Positions 1 to 12,459 of a DNA stretch of 64,000 nt are shown piece by piece. The stretch is taken from NCBI RefSeq assembly GCF_040954645.1, contig NC_092803.1:121539961-121603960 (forward strand), given 5' to 3'. Both the position numbers and the translations under genes were made by a program. The notes under the pieces are model-generated. The model ran no database searches and was not told the DNA's origin. It saw only the letters and a list, made by a program, of their open reading frames with translations. Each line of letters starts with the position of its first letter. Positions within the stretch are counted from its first letter, which is position 1. Source of the DNA: Diabrotica undecimpunctata. Its lineage: Eukaryota > Arthropoda > Insecta > Coleoptera > Chrysomelidae.

Positions 1-1735
1 TTGCAATTTCTTCCACAATATCCCTAATCTTCGTTCTACGTCTTATCTCGGTGTTTCTAATCTTGTCTCTTAGTGATATTCCAAGCATGATTCGTTCTAT
101 TGCTCTTTGCGTTGTTTCTAATTTTTTAGCAGATTTTTTGGTAAGGGCTACTGTCTCCAAGCCGTAAGTACAAACTGGTAGTATGCATGTGTTATACACC
201 TTTTTCTTTAAGTTTACAGGAATGGAGGTGTTTTTCAAGATATATGCTAATTTGCCGAAAGCGCCCCATGCCAGTTGTGTTCTTCTTTTAATTTCAGCAT
301 CTTGATTTGGTTTTCCTAGTTTGATAACATGACCTAGATATACATAATGTTCAACATTTTCTATGGTATGATTTTGTATTGTTATATTTGTCTGGTCTCG
401 GCTCAGTATTTTTGTTTTGTTGTAGTTCATTTTTAAGCCTACCGCTCCTAAAACTGCATTTAATTGTTGTAACATATTTAGTTCTTGGATATTATCGGCT
501 ATTAAAACTATGTCATCTGCGAATCGCAAGTGGTTTAAGTATGATCCGTCGACGTTGATACCCTTATTGTTCCATTCTAGTTTCTTAAAAATGTCTTCTA
601 GAGCAAGGGTAAATAGTTTGGGAGAGATGGTGTCTCCTTGTCTTACTCCCCGTTGTAGTCTTATGGGATTAGTTTTTGTGCTTTCGTCCAGCTTTATCTG
701 CATGGTGGCATTTTCATATATGTTTTTAATTATGTTAGTGTATCTTGAATCTATACGTGCATTTTCTAGAGATTCAAGCACTGCCCATAATTCGATGGAA
801 TCGAATGCTTTATGGAAATCGACGAACGCCATATGAATTGGAACATTATACTCGGTGCATTTTTCTATCAGTGTTCTTACGGTGTGCAAGTGGTCTATGG
901 TACTAAAATGTTTTCTGAATCCAGCCTGCTCGATAGGTTGTTAGAAATCGAGCTTATGTGTTAGGCGGTTGGTTATGATTTTAGTTAGTAATTTATACAG
1001 ATGTCAGAGCAAGGATATTGGTCGGTAATTCTCGATTTTTGCTTTGTCTCCTTTCTTGAATAGTAAAATGACTTCGGAGTTGTACCATTCTTGAGGAATC
1101 TTTCCTTCATCAATTACTTTATTAAATAAAATATTTAATAAATGTTCTATTTTTCTTCCACCGATTTTCAACATTTCGACTGTAATTTTATCCTCTCCCG
1201 GACATTTATTCGTTTTTAGTTGATTTAGGGCCATTCTTATTTCATAGTCGGTTATGTCCGGTATTTCTTCTGAGCCGGTGTTAATTATTGTTCGTTCAGT
1301 ACGTCGTTGTTGTGGTTGTGTATTTGCCGAGTATAATTTAGTGTAGAATTTTTCAATGGCCTCGCTTATTTCCTTTCTGTCTCGGACGGTGACGTTTTTC
1401 TCATTTTTTATTTCTATGATTTTTCTTGTGCCGTTTGAGTTTTTTGCTTTGAGTACTTTCATATTGCAGTTATCTTGTATTATATTTTTTATTAGATTGT
1501 TAGTATAGTTTCTATGATCGTTCCTAATTTCTTTCTTCACGTTGTTGTTTAAACTTTTGAAGCTGTCCGAAGTTCGATCTGTTCTGTTTCGTCTTTCTTT
1601 TAGTAATTTAATTGTATTAGGTTGAAGTTTAGACGTTTTGGGTGTTTTCGTGTTTGAGCATATTTTCTTAACCGATGTTGTTACTCGATTTACTACTACT
1701 GTTTTAATGTGTTTATGTATATTTTTAATTAACTT
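1..1735 (-). mobile_element. RTE-type non-LTR retrotransposon (LINE) fragment, cut by window edge
   Basis: Read on the minus strand this encodes the reverse transcriptase part of a LINE polyprotein. An open stretch at 1540-1004 runs from a basic linker to [17 protein letters not shown], the usual fingers motif of RTE-like insect LINEs. A stop then interrupts the frame at about 1003. Downstream the palm motif RFADDIVLIAD reads at about 525-490, followed by a thumb and C-terminal part (YGLETVALTKKSAKKLE near 160) that runs off position 1. Coding similarity fades near 1735 without an endonuclease, so the copy is 5'-truncated. It lies in the intron just upstream of the gene A exon at 1871. It would copy its own RNA into DNA at a nick, but this copy is dead. 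Same subfamily as the fragments at 50750 and 51950. Confidence 0.88.
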
Positions 1736-1870
1736 TTATTTCTTTCTATTTGCTTATTAATTATACCAAGATAACTAATTATTTTTGTATTTTTAATTAT
1801 TGGATCCCAAATTGTGTTTTAAGCTATTTTTTTATTGTCCTTTTGATATATTTCCTATGTATTTTTGTAG

Positions 1871-2041
1871 CTGGAGTTTGGGGAGGTTATGGTGGATATA
1901 GGAGCGGTTATGGTGGTGGATGGAACAGCGGATGGGGAGGCAGTGGCTACAGGACTGTAAAAGTTGTAAGAGTAGTCCCAAGTTATAGTTCGGGATATTA
2001 TTCTAGTCCATGGAAAAGTGGTTGGAATTCAGGATGGAGAA
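1871..2041 (+). CDS. Gene A internal exon (Gly/Tyr/Trp-rich)
   Basis: The exon is 171 nt: two bases complete a codon begun upstream (probably G|CT, Ala), then 56 codons, then one base carried to the next exon. The acceptor AG is at 1869-1870 and the donor GTAAGT starts at 2042. An open frame from 1750 runs through the acceptor, but the part before 1871 is a hydrophobic AT-rich intron translation and was not included. Confidence 0.85.
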
Positions 2042-5000
2042 GTAAGTTGTTTACTATTAATTACTTAACTAATTTTAATTGTTACCTATATATTATTACT
2101 ATCATTTGAATGTAAGCAATAAATTAATGTACAGAAGTAGCTTGGACTTAAATATTAAAAAACAAAATAGACCAACAAATACCTATTCGCAAGAGATAAA
2201 TATATATAAATAAAAGACATTAACAAAATAACGCGACAACATTTGTATTTCAAAGTTAAGGAAACTTATGAGTTTAAAGGTCAATACAATAAATTCAATT
2301 TTGTTAAAATTAGGTAATATTAGGAAAAGTAACTGAAAGTAAACTTAACTTGTAACCATAGGTTAGAAATTGAATGTGTATGTACATAAAAAATAAGAGG
2401 GATTTTTTCTCTGGAAGTAATGTATCATACACCGGACATACTGTAGTCAATTGCTTTAATGTAGTACATATTCAATTAACTATTGAACAAATCTTCGAGA
2501 CTTCAGCAGATCTGCTATGTATAAACACCCACCGAACCTTAAATTTGGCTCCAGGAAACTGGATGTCGTTAAATATTTTTATAGAAAAAAGAAGGTCTTT
2601 CGAAGGTGCCTTACTTTGCCGAAGGCTGCTATGTTGTAGTATTCTGAATGAGGTTATTAAAACACATTTAAGACAAAGAGAGAGTTAGAAACTTCACGAC
2701 AGCAGTCAGTTCTTGTTGCTTTATATTTTTATTTGTAGACTCAAAAGAGTGACTGATTTCCAAGTCTCCTTCTGGTTCATCTCGTTTTGTCTCACTGCCC
2801 ATTTTATTTAAAGTTTACACGGAATCCTCTAAAGTTCGAAGACATCACTTAGCAACACTTTTCACAACAGTTTAAAGCAACACTTTTTTCCTTCACCATG
2901 CGTCCCTTTGGCATCATCATGTTATAACTCGGGATTGGGGAGTGCAGTAGTCGCAGCACAAATCTTACCGTATGGTGGGTCAGTTGTAAGCTGTCTGTAA
3001 TATGCCAATGGAGCATAATTTAGGTAAACATATTTACGTTTTGTATTTGTGCGTGTGTGTATGTGTGATTGGATGCTATAAATCGAATCACCACAAATTG
3101 GACGCAAGAAGCTCAAGAGAGAAATCGCTAGAAAATTTTCCAAATATTTTTGGAAATTTCTTTTTATAAAAACCTTTCCTTTCAAACAGAATGAACCGTT
3201 AGACTAAAACATGTTGTTTAATTTACCAACTGCCTTAACATTTTCTCCAATGGCATGCAGCAGACGCCAAGATTTTAAAACTATTTGGTTTTCTTAATTT
3301 CTTCGCATTTCACAAAGCAAAGTCCTAAAAGATCCTATTTTATGCAGTTCGTACTGCAATTCAATGAGCTTTCTTTTGAGTTGCAAGAGTTCTTACGTCA
3401 ATGGGAGCCATGCCCATCCCTCTGATTCTTTGCATGCACCCTTTACCTTGCTCTAATACATATTAGTAGGGGAGAAATCTAAAAACTTGTTTAACATAAA
3501 ATAACTCAAAATAAAGATGGTAATGAAAGTATAGTTTGACCACCATAAAGTAGGAATATCGTTTTGAACCATTTTTATAAGAAATATGGCTACAGATAAA
3601 GAGGAATTTAAAAACTAGATAAAAATCACAACACGATTCAGAAATAAATTCAGATATATCTGAAGTGATGGTAAAACCTGTTAAGCGTATAAAAATCCTG
3701 AAGCAACATGAGGAATATATCGCAAATAAATAAAATACGAATTATTAAAAAACCTAAAGAACCTCAAGGAGCGTAGTGAAAATGTGTTTACAAGCATTAT
3801 AATTGACATTGCGAGGGTCGTAGCTCAGTGGCTAGTTTAGTGTCATTCTAAGCTGGAACGCAAGAGTTCGATTCTTAGCACCAACAATGGTATCGGCTCA
3901 CAATGATAACAAGCTGCCACCGTGCTTCGAAGGGTACCTAAAGCCTTCTGTCCCCCTGGTCTAGTGTGCATCCATAGCAGTTACCTGAAAAAGGGCGCCG
4001 GAACAATCCAAAAGATGCCATACGATATTATTATTATTAATATAGTTGTGATTGATTTCCTTTGAAACAATAAAAAGGAAGTTATTGTGGTAACAAATAT
4101 GAAACATCCGTTAGAAATTAGAATAAACTGTCATAGGCAATAAAATTTCATTTCAGGCAAGTTGGTTCACCTACGGAAATTCTATTTACACTTAAAATTA
4201 GAGTAGAAAAAATAATGAAGAGAAAAGAGAAACTTGCATTGCTCTACTTGAAGTAACTCTACTGACAAAACTTGTTAATGGAGAACTTGAAAAATACTAA
4301 GATAAATATTGTTCTAAAGCTATTTTCTTGTGGCATCTTAATAAAATTTACTATTTTACTGCGTATTACACACAATCTTGGTTTAGAATATGTTTATTTT
4401 AACGTTTCGATTTCCACTTTGGAAATTTTTTGAGAAATGTATTTTGAGAACCATTTCCAAAGTGGAAATCGAAATGTCAAAATAAACATATTTAAAACTA
4501 AAATTGTGATTAATTCCCGATAACAAGACTAACATAAAGGAAAGTATTATGCCAATCATAAAAATGTGGTATATAGATCGAATACCAGAATAAATAATAC
4601 AACAAACGTAAAAATGCCTTTAATAAGAATGTAGTTCCTTTCCTATTCTTATCAAGTTATAATATGTGACCAAGATTGAAAAAGCCGACTAAAACACTAA
4701 AATCAACCTGGCAGAACGTGGAAGTGTTCGGAGATTCGTTTTGAGTTTTTCTTTGATGGCGTTTAAGTAGTGATAATCGGAGATTCAAACGATCAAAACG
4801 GTTTATGTTAAAAAAAAAAAAAACGAAATGACGACAAACTAGTTCTGAATTTAAACAAAGATTTTATTACTCACAAAACAATTTACGACTCAACAAATAT
4901 CCTCACGGACAAATGATATTTGTCGAATATTGACACTGAGCTTCTGCGACAATCAACAATCTCGGCGGTTTGATTTAGTATGGGCAGTATGGCCGGCCAC

Positions 5001-6260
5001 ACTGGAAAAAATATTCTCATTTAATTTTTTTTTGTTTCGGGTTTTGAAAAAACAAAGATAAACAAAAAATTACCCCTGACCTTTTTCTCTAAAATAGATG
5101 GTTTTGAACTTACTTACGATTTTAGGTCCGAAAAAACGTAAAAATTACTAGCTTCGATGCTCAAAAACAGTAGTAAAAACTTAAATTTTCTCAAACTTTT
5201 AAAGGTTTGTGATATCGAATAAAATATATATTAAGAGAAATTTTTTATTTTAATTTATCCAAAATACCTAAAATAACTAATTCCGAAAAAAACCATTTTT
5301 CGAAATTGTTTAAAAAAATGGTTTAAACAATGAATAACCATGGTTTGCTCACGGCAACTTGTAGATTGACAAACCGAATCAGAATATTTTTCGCTGTGTG
5401 GCTGACCATACTGCCCGGAATAATTAGTTTATTTATAACAAAGGTAAAATTATCGATATGTACATAAACTTACGTACATAAACCATGTCAGTTATTGAAG
5501 ATTATCTCTCCTCGACGTAATGCAAGTATGTAATAAAAAAATATATAATCGCTTCAAGAATCTACATTATATTCGTGTTTAGCGACCTCAAAAACTGTCA
5601 AATAACAAAATTAGGCTTATTAATATTCATCGAGATATAAATTTTTTAACTTTAAATACTTATAGCACTTTTAAAATGCAATTTTTATTGCACAAATTCA
5701 AGTTATAATTTTTTCGAGATCACATACGGTCACAAAGTTTGTAGATATTATTACGAATTGAATGCTCACAACCGCATTTAAATCCATCTAACTTTGCTGA
5801 AAATCGACAGTAAGGCCTATTTTGTGCTTTATTTTCTTGACAACCAGAGGAGGAAGAGGGGACGACCAAGAAAAAACTTAAAAAAATATTATTGAAAAAA
5901 CGTAAAGTGCAACTTAGCTAAACCATGATGAAGCTATTGGACGATGTAAGGAATAACCTTTTATTTTAACAATACATCTACCGTTTATCCTTGCAAAATA
6001 CCTGTGTATGTTAACGTCTTATCTCTACGTAACGAGTACAAAATATGGTATTTTGCAATGGTAAAATGTGGATCTATTTCGGAAATAAAATGTTATTTCT
6101 AACATATTGTTCAATAACTTCCAGTATTCTTGGATTCATAGTTCACCTAATGTGCCATGTTAGTTATGACTTCTTTTCACTTAAAAAAATAATATGTTTT
6201 TTCTCTTTTATTATAATCATAGTATATATTTATTTTTTATTTCCAGGTGGTTGGTGGTGA
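1871..6260 (+). CDS. Gene A: secreted-type Gly/Tyr/Trp-rich structural protein, partial (two 3' exons)
   Basis: CDS join 1871..2041 and 6247..6260; the 5' exons are not in the window. The first visible exon follows a TTTTTGTAG acceptor and encodes GVWGGYGGYRSGYGGG, then WNSGWGG, the motif TVKVVRVV, and a Ser/Tyr/Trp tail. It ends at an A|GTAAGT donor. The last exon after TTTCCAG supplies GT GGT TGG TGG TGA, giving the end SGWW-stop. Both exons keep phase 1. The layout, the VKVVRVV motif and the GWW end match gene B at 27362-32612, so the two are paralogues. By that comparison the missing exons should encode a signal peptide. A cuticle or egg-coat matrix role is inferred from composition; no chitin-binding domain is visible. 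The intron carries a SINE and a MITE. Confidence 0.82.
2042..3815 (+). other. Gene A intron, first part; nothing recognised
   Basis: AT-rich intron sequence. Short open frames at 2374-2688 (+) and 3185-2922 (-) have no recognisable domain and no codon character of a gene. A minus-strand stretch at about 2802-2690 starts with an acidic peptide (MGSETKRDEPEGD) and may be a relic of an element's first ORF, but I cannot place it. Confidence 0.5.
3816..4042 (+). mobile_element. tRNA-derived SINE
   Basis: The head GGTCGTAGCTCAGTGGCTAG at 3828-3847 is a near-canonical tRNA A box. GAGTTCGATTCT about 45 bases on is a B box, so RNA polymerase III could start here. A non-tRNA body of about 130 bp follows, and the unit ends in a short ATT repeat at about 4027-4040, the kind of tail SINEs borrow from LINEs. 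The anticodon region does not fold like a working tRNA and the 3' CCA-side stem is not complementary to the 5' end, so this is not a tRNA gene. Target duplications are not clear. The partner LINE is unknown. Confidence 0.72.
4387..4492. repeat. Inverted repeat, about 40-bp arms (Penelope-tail-like)
   Basis: Arms at 4387-4426 and 4453-4492 are reverse complements with about two mismatches, around a 26-base loop. The arm text (GTTTCGATTTCCACTTTGG) belongs to a motif repeated in the window (also near 48900 and 59370). I associate it with ends of Penelope-like elements, which often sit in inverted arrangement. Confidence 0.7.
4982..5416. mobile_element. MITE-like element with 40-bp terminal inverted repeats
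   Basis: Left arm 4982-5021 and right arm 5377-5416 match as inverted repeats at about 34 of 40 positions (ends GGGCAGTATGG and CCATACTGCCC). The 435-bp unit has no coding capacity and is AT-rich inside. I see no convincing target-site duplication, so the superfamily is open. It lies in the gene A intron. Confidence 0.7.
6247..6260 (+). CDS. Gene A terminal micro-exon (GWW-stop)
   Basis: After the acceptor TATTTCCAG the exon reads GT GGT TGG TGG TGA. With the A left from the previous exon it gives S-G-W-W-stop. The same last four residues are made by the gene B last exon at 32602, which is what identifies this very short coding piece. Confidence 0.78.
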
Positions 6261-6408
6261 TTACGAAGAAACAGATAGTAAATAGATGTAAATTTGAAAA
6301 TATGTACAAATATATAACTAGTTATATCCAGGCCACATTGATATTAATTAATTTTTAACATTATATAATACATAATTTGAAATAAGCTATATCTTTAATT
6401 AGTATTTT

Positions 6409-6414
6409 AATAAA
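6409..6414 (+). promoter_or_regulatory. Gene A poly(A) signal AATAAA
   Basis: AATAAA lies 149 bases after the gene A stop codon in AT-rich sequence. It is the clearest poly(A) signal I noted between the stop and the next repeat. Confidence 0.5.
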
Positions 6415-6935
6415 AAAGCAAATTTCATATGTGTTTTTATATTAAAAGACAAACTTAATTAGAAGTAATTCTTAATTAGTTAGAAGGACTTCCTCACTTA
6501 TGTTATGTATCATTACTCAGTTTTCCTACGAGAATGGAGATTGAATAATTGTCGATCTGTGATTCATCAAAAATTTACAGTTATATTGAAAGTTGATACT
6601 AAAATAGCACATAACGAAGGAAAAATAATATTTATTAAAAAAACAGGGCACTTTATACCAGACGTTTAGTATTCCGATTTCGTACTAACGACTGATTTAT
6701 TAAATTTTATTATATTCGTATATGGTAACAGTTTTATGTTTGTTTTATTGGCAATACAGTAAATCAAATATATTTTGAGGCTGCAGTCATTAATTATAAG
6801 GGTAAGAAAAGTAAAACTCTTTGTTAGTAGCGACATAAGTTACATTACATTGCTCCACAAATATATTTACATTACAATTACAACTGATGAAATAGACCTA
6901 CATTCTTTAAAAAGTTTATAACATTTACCGAATTA
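6415..6935. other. Intergenic AT-rich sequence, nothing seen
   Basis: No coding frame, repeat or RNA signal was recognised between the end of gene A and the 3' end of the I-type LINE. Confidence 0.5.
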
Positions 6936-6939
6936 CAGT

Positions 6940-9900
6940 CTTTTTTTTAAATAGACGTAAGGTTAGTTGCAAGGTTATGGTTAGTTCTTATATTGTTGTG
7001 TTTGTTACACTCCATTAGTATGTGATACACACTTAGGTCTTTATTTTTCCACGGTTTCACACTCGGTTTTATTTTTTTTTCTTTTTTCTTTTAAGTTTTA
7101 AGTTTCTCTGCAGTCGTATTCCACTTGTTTTGCCACATACACATTATTTTATTTTTAATAACCGCTATAATATCACTCGCAACTACTTCGCTCACTATTG
7201 TTGCTTCGGTGCTGGTTGTTGCTTCTTTAGAATACAAATCTGTTTTTTCATTTCCGTATATGCCTACGTGTGATGGAACCCATAATAATTTAATTTCTAA
7301 TTGGGAAGAAAAAATAATTCTGATTTTATTAAGCTGGCAATCGGATGTTTAGAGTATAACTGTTGGATGGTGTGGATGGAACTTAGAGAGTCTGTGATTA
7401 TTATTGCTTTGGAGTGATGAGTCGATTTTGCAAATCTTACTGCTTCCAAGATGGCGTACAGTTCGGCTGTAAGGATGGTATTAAACGAAGATAATTAAAA
7501 ATAATTTAGCAGCGTTAGGAGATATTACTGATGCTCCAAGATGTTGGTCTGTTTTTGAGGCGTCGATATATACATATAGGAAGATAATCGTTATGCTGTT
7601 TCATTATCTCAAGAAAAGCTTGTTTAATGTAATTATGGTTTATTTTAGTTTTGTTGTATTTAATTAGGTCACTATTGATTGGAAATGGGGAAATTGTCCA
7701 GGGAGGAGGTGTTTTGGTATTTGATGAAAGGAAATCTGGTAGTTGTATCTTAAGGTTATTTGTATATTGTCTAATTCTTTCGTAAAAAGGTTGATCTTGT
7801 CTCTTATTAAAGTATGTATTAGGGAAACGACTGGTTTTGATATTATAGTTGACTGGATCATTTGCAAGAGCAGCTGTCGCATACGATAAACTTAAGTACA
7901 TTTTCCTATATTCTAAAGGTGGTTCTCCCTTAGGCATTCAAGGTTTACGACAGGTGACGTTCGGAAAGCTCCTGTGGCAATTCGTAATGCACTGCTTTGT
8001 ATTGTATTTAGTTGCTGTAATAGATAATTAGACATTTGTATAAATACATGAGGCTAGAGAAGTCAGCTTCCCAATTATGAGCGGCGATGGTTCTTAATAA
8101 ATTTATTTGGTTTTGATATGTTTTCTTTAAGTTTACAATATGGTCTCCCCAGGTTAGTTTTTTATCAAAAGTCATACCTTCAATTGCCCTTGGACGTACG
8201 ATGATGGATTTACTTGCAAATGTTTTTTCGAAAAGAATACACATTTTGTTTTAGATATAGAAAACTTCAATCCTATGGATTCTGACCAGCGACCTAAGCT
8301 ATCTAGTGAAGTTTGAATATGTTTTTGGGTAGATGTGATATTTTTCCCTTTAGCAAATATAACCAGATCATCAGCATGAAGTCTTCCTTTCACTAGTGAG
8401 GAGCAGTGATCTAGAATATCATTTATAGCAATTAAAAAAGAGTCGTGCTTATTGTAAAGCCTTGCGGGATGCCGTTTGTTTGTATTTTCTTTGAAGATAA
8501 GATATTATCAACTCTGAGTTGAAAGTTTCTAATTTTAAAGAAGTTACTAATAAAGTGTAAAATATTTCCTTTTATGTTCCACTTGTGGAGTTTTTCTATA
8601 ATGTTGCGTCACCATATATATCTAATATATATCTATAAATACTCCGACACATTCCTGTTTGTTTGCAAAAGCTTCATGAATTTCTGACTCTAGGTCAATC
8701 AAGTTGTCAGCTGTACACCTATTTTGAAGGAAACTACTCTGTTCACTAATAAGTTTATTGTGATGTTCTAGGTACCAATCTTTTGTTTGCACATTTTTCT
8801 AACAGTTTGCACATAACATTTGTTAACTATATTGGTCTATATGATTCTGTGATAGTTCGGTTATTGTCAGTTTTTAGTAATGGAATAATTATGGCTTCAC
8901 GTCAACTTGAAGGAAATACATTTTTAGGCCATATGTGATTATATATTTGTAGTAAAAACTCTTTGTTATTTATTGAGTTATGAGTATAATCATCGTAATT
9001 CATTAATTCCTTTTCTTTGGTGTATTTTGTTTCCAGGAAAGCATCACTATAGTTGTTGTCACCTGAATTATATTGATATTGGTTTGCTAATATTTCCGTA
9101 ATTTCTGCTGTATTTGTTATTATTTTTCCATTTTGTGTTAAGAATGGAATTTTGGGATTATATTTCCTTCCTGTAACTTGTCTGACACATTTCCAGACAA
9201 AAGATGTTGGTGTTGAACTAACAAACTTTTTTCACAAATTGTGGTGTGGTGTGATTAGTCTGCGGATGGGAAGTTTTTATTGTTCTGTTTAAGTATTGTT
9301 GCATTTGATCAGAAATTTGTTTACGCAATCTTCGCTGGACAAATATATATACATATTATGTTGTTTGTGATTCTGGATGCAAATATGATGTCTTCCGGTT
9401 TGATGATGGATCCAATTGTTATAAGATAGTCTTCCAATATAACTTCATTTATTGACGTTACGATTACTGATTGTTTCTTTGAAGGGTATGATGATTTCTT
9501 TTGTTAACTGGTAACTGATGAGTATGGTTTTGGTGTGGAAGTGGTAGGTTGAGATATAGAAACTTGAACTTCGTCCAACAATTTCATAAAAATTTTACCA
9601 TTTCTGACAAAAGTAAGGCCGACCCTGTTTTATCAACCAGTTTGGTGATTAGGGACCGGTAGCTTTGACCAGATTTCGATAAAACGAAAAGTTTCAGTAA
9701 CTACTCTTGAGTATTATTTCCAAATATTATCGATAAAAATAGTACTCATAGTACAGGTAAGTTTCATTAACACTAAGATGGGTACTTTAATACTTTGGTA
9801 GAGATGTAAAATATTATAATTTCTATTGTTAGTTTATACTTCGGAACCAGCTAATAACGTAGTGGTATATCGTTGCCAGGACCGAACTCAAAATTTATAT

Positions 9901-9960
9901 TTGCTTCATCAGGATATGCTAAAATAAACTTAAATTAATTTTTCAGTAGTACATTGAAAT
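6940..9960 (-). mobile_element. I-type LINE copy 1 (RNase H-bearing), internally deleted
   Basis: Minus-strand LINE with both ends kept. The 5' UTR at 9960-9610 is alignable to that of copy 2 at 14330-14040 (both hold TAACGT, ATCG and ACCGAAC blocks in the same order). The start of ORF1 at about 9590-9330 includes GSIIKPEDIIFASRITNN, like the ORF1 of copy 2. At about 9330 it jumps straight into the reverse transcriptase: SFVWKCVRQVTGRKYNPK near 9200, then a fingers block near 8890, and HADDLVIFAKGKN at 8376-8338 as the palm. Further on come a PPWTISPFPI linker (about 7705-7670) and an RNase H domain with YIDASKTD and WVPSHVGIYGNEKTD. The rest of ORF1 and the endonuclease are missing, and frames are broken. 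Confidence 0.82.
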
Positions 9961-11265
9961 TAAAACGAAAGAACATTGTATTCGCTGTGTGCAAGTACTT
10001 GGAGGGGATACGAGAAACGATAGTGCGCGTGCAGCGGTGAAATATTGCAACTTTTTTCACAAATTTTATAATTTCTAGCAGTTTCCAACTTCTAAGTACA
10101 AATTAATGCAACGAGAAAAGTGGATTTATATATTAATAAAGCAGACATTAGTAACATAACCCAAATTCGATAAACTTTGTGATTTACAAAATAAATAATG
10201 GCAGCAACATGCTTGTACTTTTTACTTTTATTGTACACACAATTGCATGACACATATGTAATCATTATTTTGTCATAAATCTAAACAAAAGAAATAAACC
10301 ATTAAATACTGGGCGCTTATTTGAAAAATTTTATAACGTTTAATAAATAGTAACGTACATATATATTTTGCATTACATGGCTCAGATGTGACTGACGTTT
10401 GTCTAATAACAATTGCTTGAATTAAATAGTTTGTCCATTTTTTGTTAATTCTTCTACATACCTTCTTAACATGGTTTGCCACAACTAAAGCATTTCCCTT
10501 TGACTCAGTAGTTGGTTAAAAAGGTATTTTATGATTTATTTTCTGGAATCCAGTTTCTATTATTGCATCTATATTAACAGTAATACTGCAATTTAGTAAT
10601 TAATTTTATTTAGTACGTACAATGTTTACATTTTAATAATCTCATAACCCTAATCTTAAATCTCAAATAATAAAATCTAAACGTAAAAAACGAATTTTTA
10701 CAGTTAAACATCAATTCAAAATTTTCCCAAATTAATTATTATTGATATATTACAATAATTATTGTATTAAATAAAAAAGTTTAAGACACTTTATTTGCAG
10801 CTAATATAAGACTAAAATATTAATAGTGCTAACATCGTCGCTGATATATACCACTAGGTGTCGCTCTTCAAAACTTGCACATAGCGAATAAAAGAAGCAT
10901 AAAAACTTACATGAGGTTCGACCATAAAGTTTTTTACATTATCACAAAACAATAATTTTAAAATTGATTTATTTACAATTACAATGTTTTAATTTTTGTA
11001 CATTCAGAAAGTTCATGTTTAAATAAATAATTTTAAATTCAATCTATGCCAGAAAGATACTCATCTGTGTTTATTATATTCTACTTTGTTGATAACTAGT
11101 TTTCGATTGTTTATTATATTATAGATTTTTTTTTATTTAGAAAAAACATATAATTCACATCAACCACGCAGGGTTATTAGTGGAGTAACGTACACAAGAG
11201 TTCATTTTATTTACATTAAATAGATGTATATAAACGTAAATATTTTAAATAATTTATTACATGGT
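9961..11265. other. AT-rich intergenic sequence, nothing recognised
   Basis: No gene or repeat structure was recognised between the two I-type LINE copies. The short open frame at 10482-10273 (-) has no domain and no gene-like context. Confidence 0.5.
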
Positions 11266-12459
11266 CAGTGTTTATGGTTAAAGTGAGGTTAATCTGAGAT
11301 TCCATATTTTCTTCTTGTTTCTTCGTGGTACTGGCAGTCAATCAGAATATGCTTCACCGTCAATGGGAGAGAACAGTTTCTGCAGGTTGGAGAAGATTCT
11401 TTGTTGATTAAGAATTTATGGGTCAGTGCAGTCCAATTCTTAGTCAGTTAGCTATTACTTGGTCCCTTCTATTGGATGGATCATTCAAAATGGTCTTCAC
11501 AAGAGGATAAATCTCATATAGTTTGGTTTCTGAATCTTTCCAGTAGTCTTGCCATATGTTCCTACAGTGGTCTTTAATTAAGTTGATCGGAGTATGGGTA
11601 ATTTCTTGATTTTGTTGTGTATTGTGAGTTTATTCGACTTGTGTTTGCTAGGTTGTCCACTTTCTCATTTATAGCTATTCCTACATTCGATGGTACTTAG
11701 ATAAATGCTACTTGTTTTCGAGTTTATTGAATTATGTAGTATGCAGCAGCGTGTCCGTCATGAACTTTAGAGGCATCACTGAAAAATTTGGAGATAATTA
11801 GGATAATGAGATATCACTTCGGAGTACAAGTGTTTAATGAAAATCGGATTTGTAGTTGATTTGGGGTATTTTGTGAGGGTTAAGTCAATGGTAAGTGGTT
11901 GGATTGTCCATGGAGGAAAATTTACACTGACTTGTGGAGATTGATTTAGCTTATCCATATCAAAGTTAGAAGATTTTATTCGTTCTATAAGGGGAGTGCT
12001 ATTTTTAGTTAGTTTTGTAGAACCAATACTGGGATGGCCAATTTAGGAGAATACTGTATGTTGTTTTTGTGCTGATATTTTCCCTATATAGTTTAGGGAG
12101 AATTAGTCATCCCTTGATTATCCTTCAACTAGTGATGATTCGTCAGTTTCGTCAGCTGAAGAAGGGTTAGGGATTATTTTTTTCTTTATTCGGCTCGAGT
12201 GATATTATTTCTTAACCTAGAATTTAGAATTAAGGATCTGAATTAGTTCTTCTGGTTCATTGGAGTAATCTTTAGAAGTTAATTCAGGGTTATGATAGTT
12301 TAAAACATTTTCCATAAAATCACATATTTCATTGAAATTTAGTATAAAAGGAGGTGATCTATTTTCCATTTTGTCTTTGATGGATTCTAGGGAGTGAATG
12401 ACATCTTCGCGGGAGGTTTTGGAAGAGGTTTTGTGTTTCTTTTTTGGTTTATATTGTTT

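Noticed and set aside
1750..2109. One 119-residue gene as the open frame suggests
   Set aside because: The first 40 residues are hydrophobic AT-rich intron translation before a clear acceptor, and the last part follows a clear donor; only 1871-2041 is coding.
3828..3900. Functional tRNA gene
   Set aside because: A and B boxes fit, but acceptor and anticodon stems do not pair and a SINE body and tail follow.
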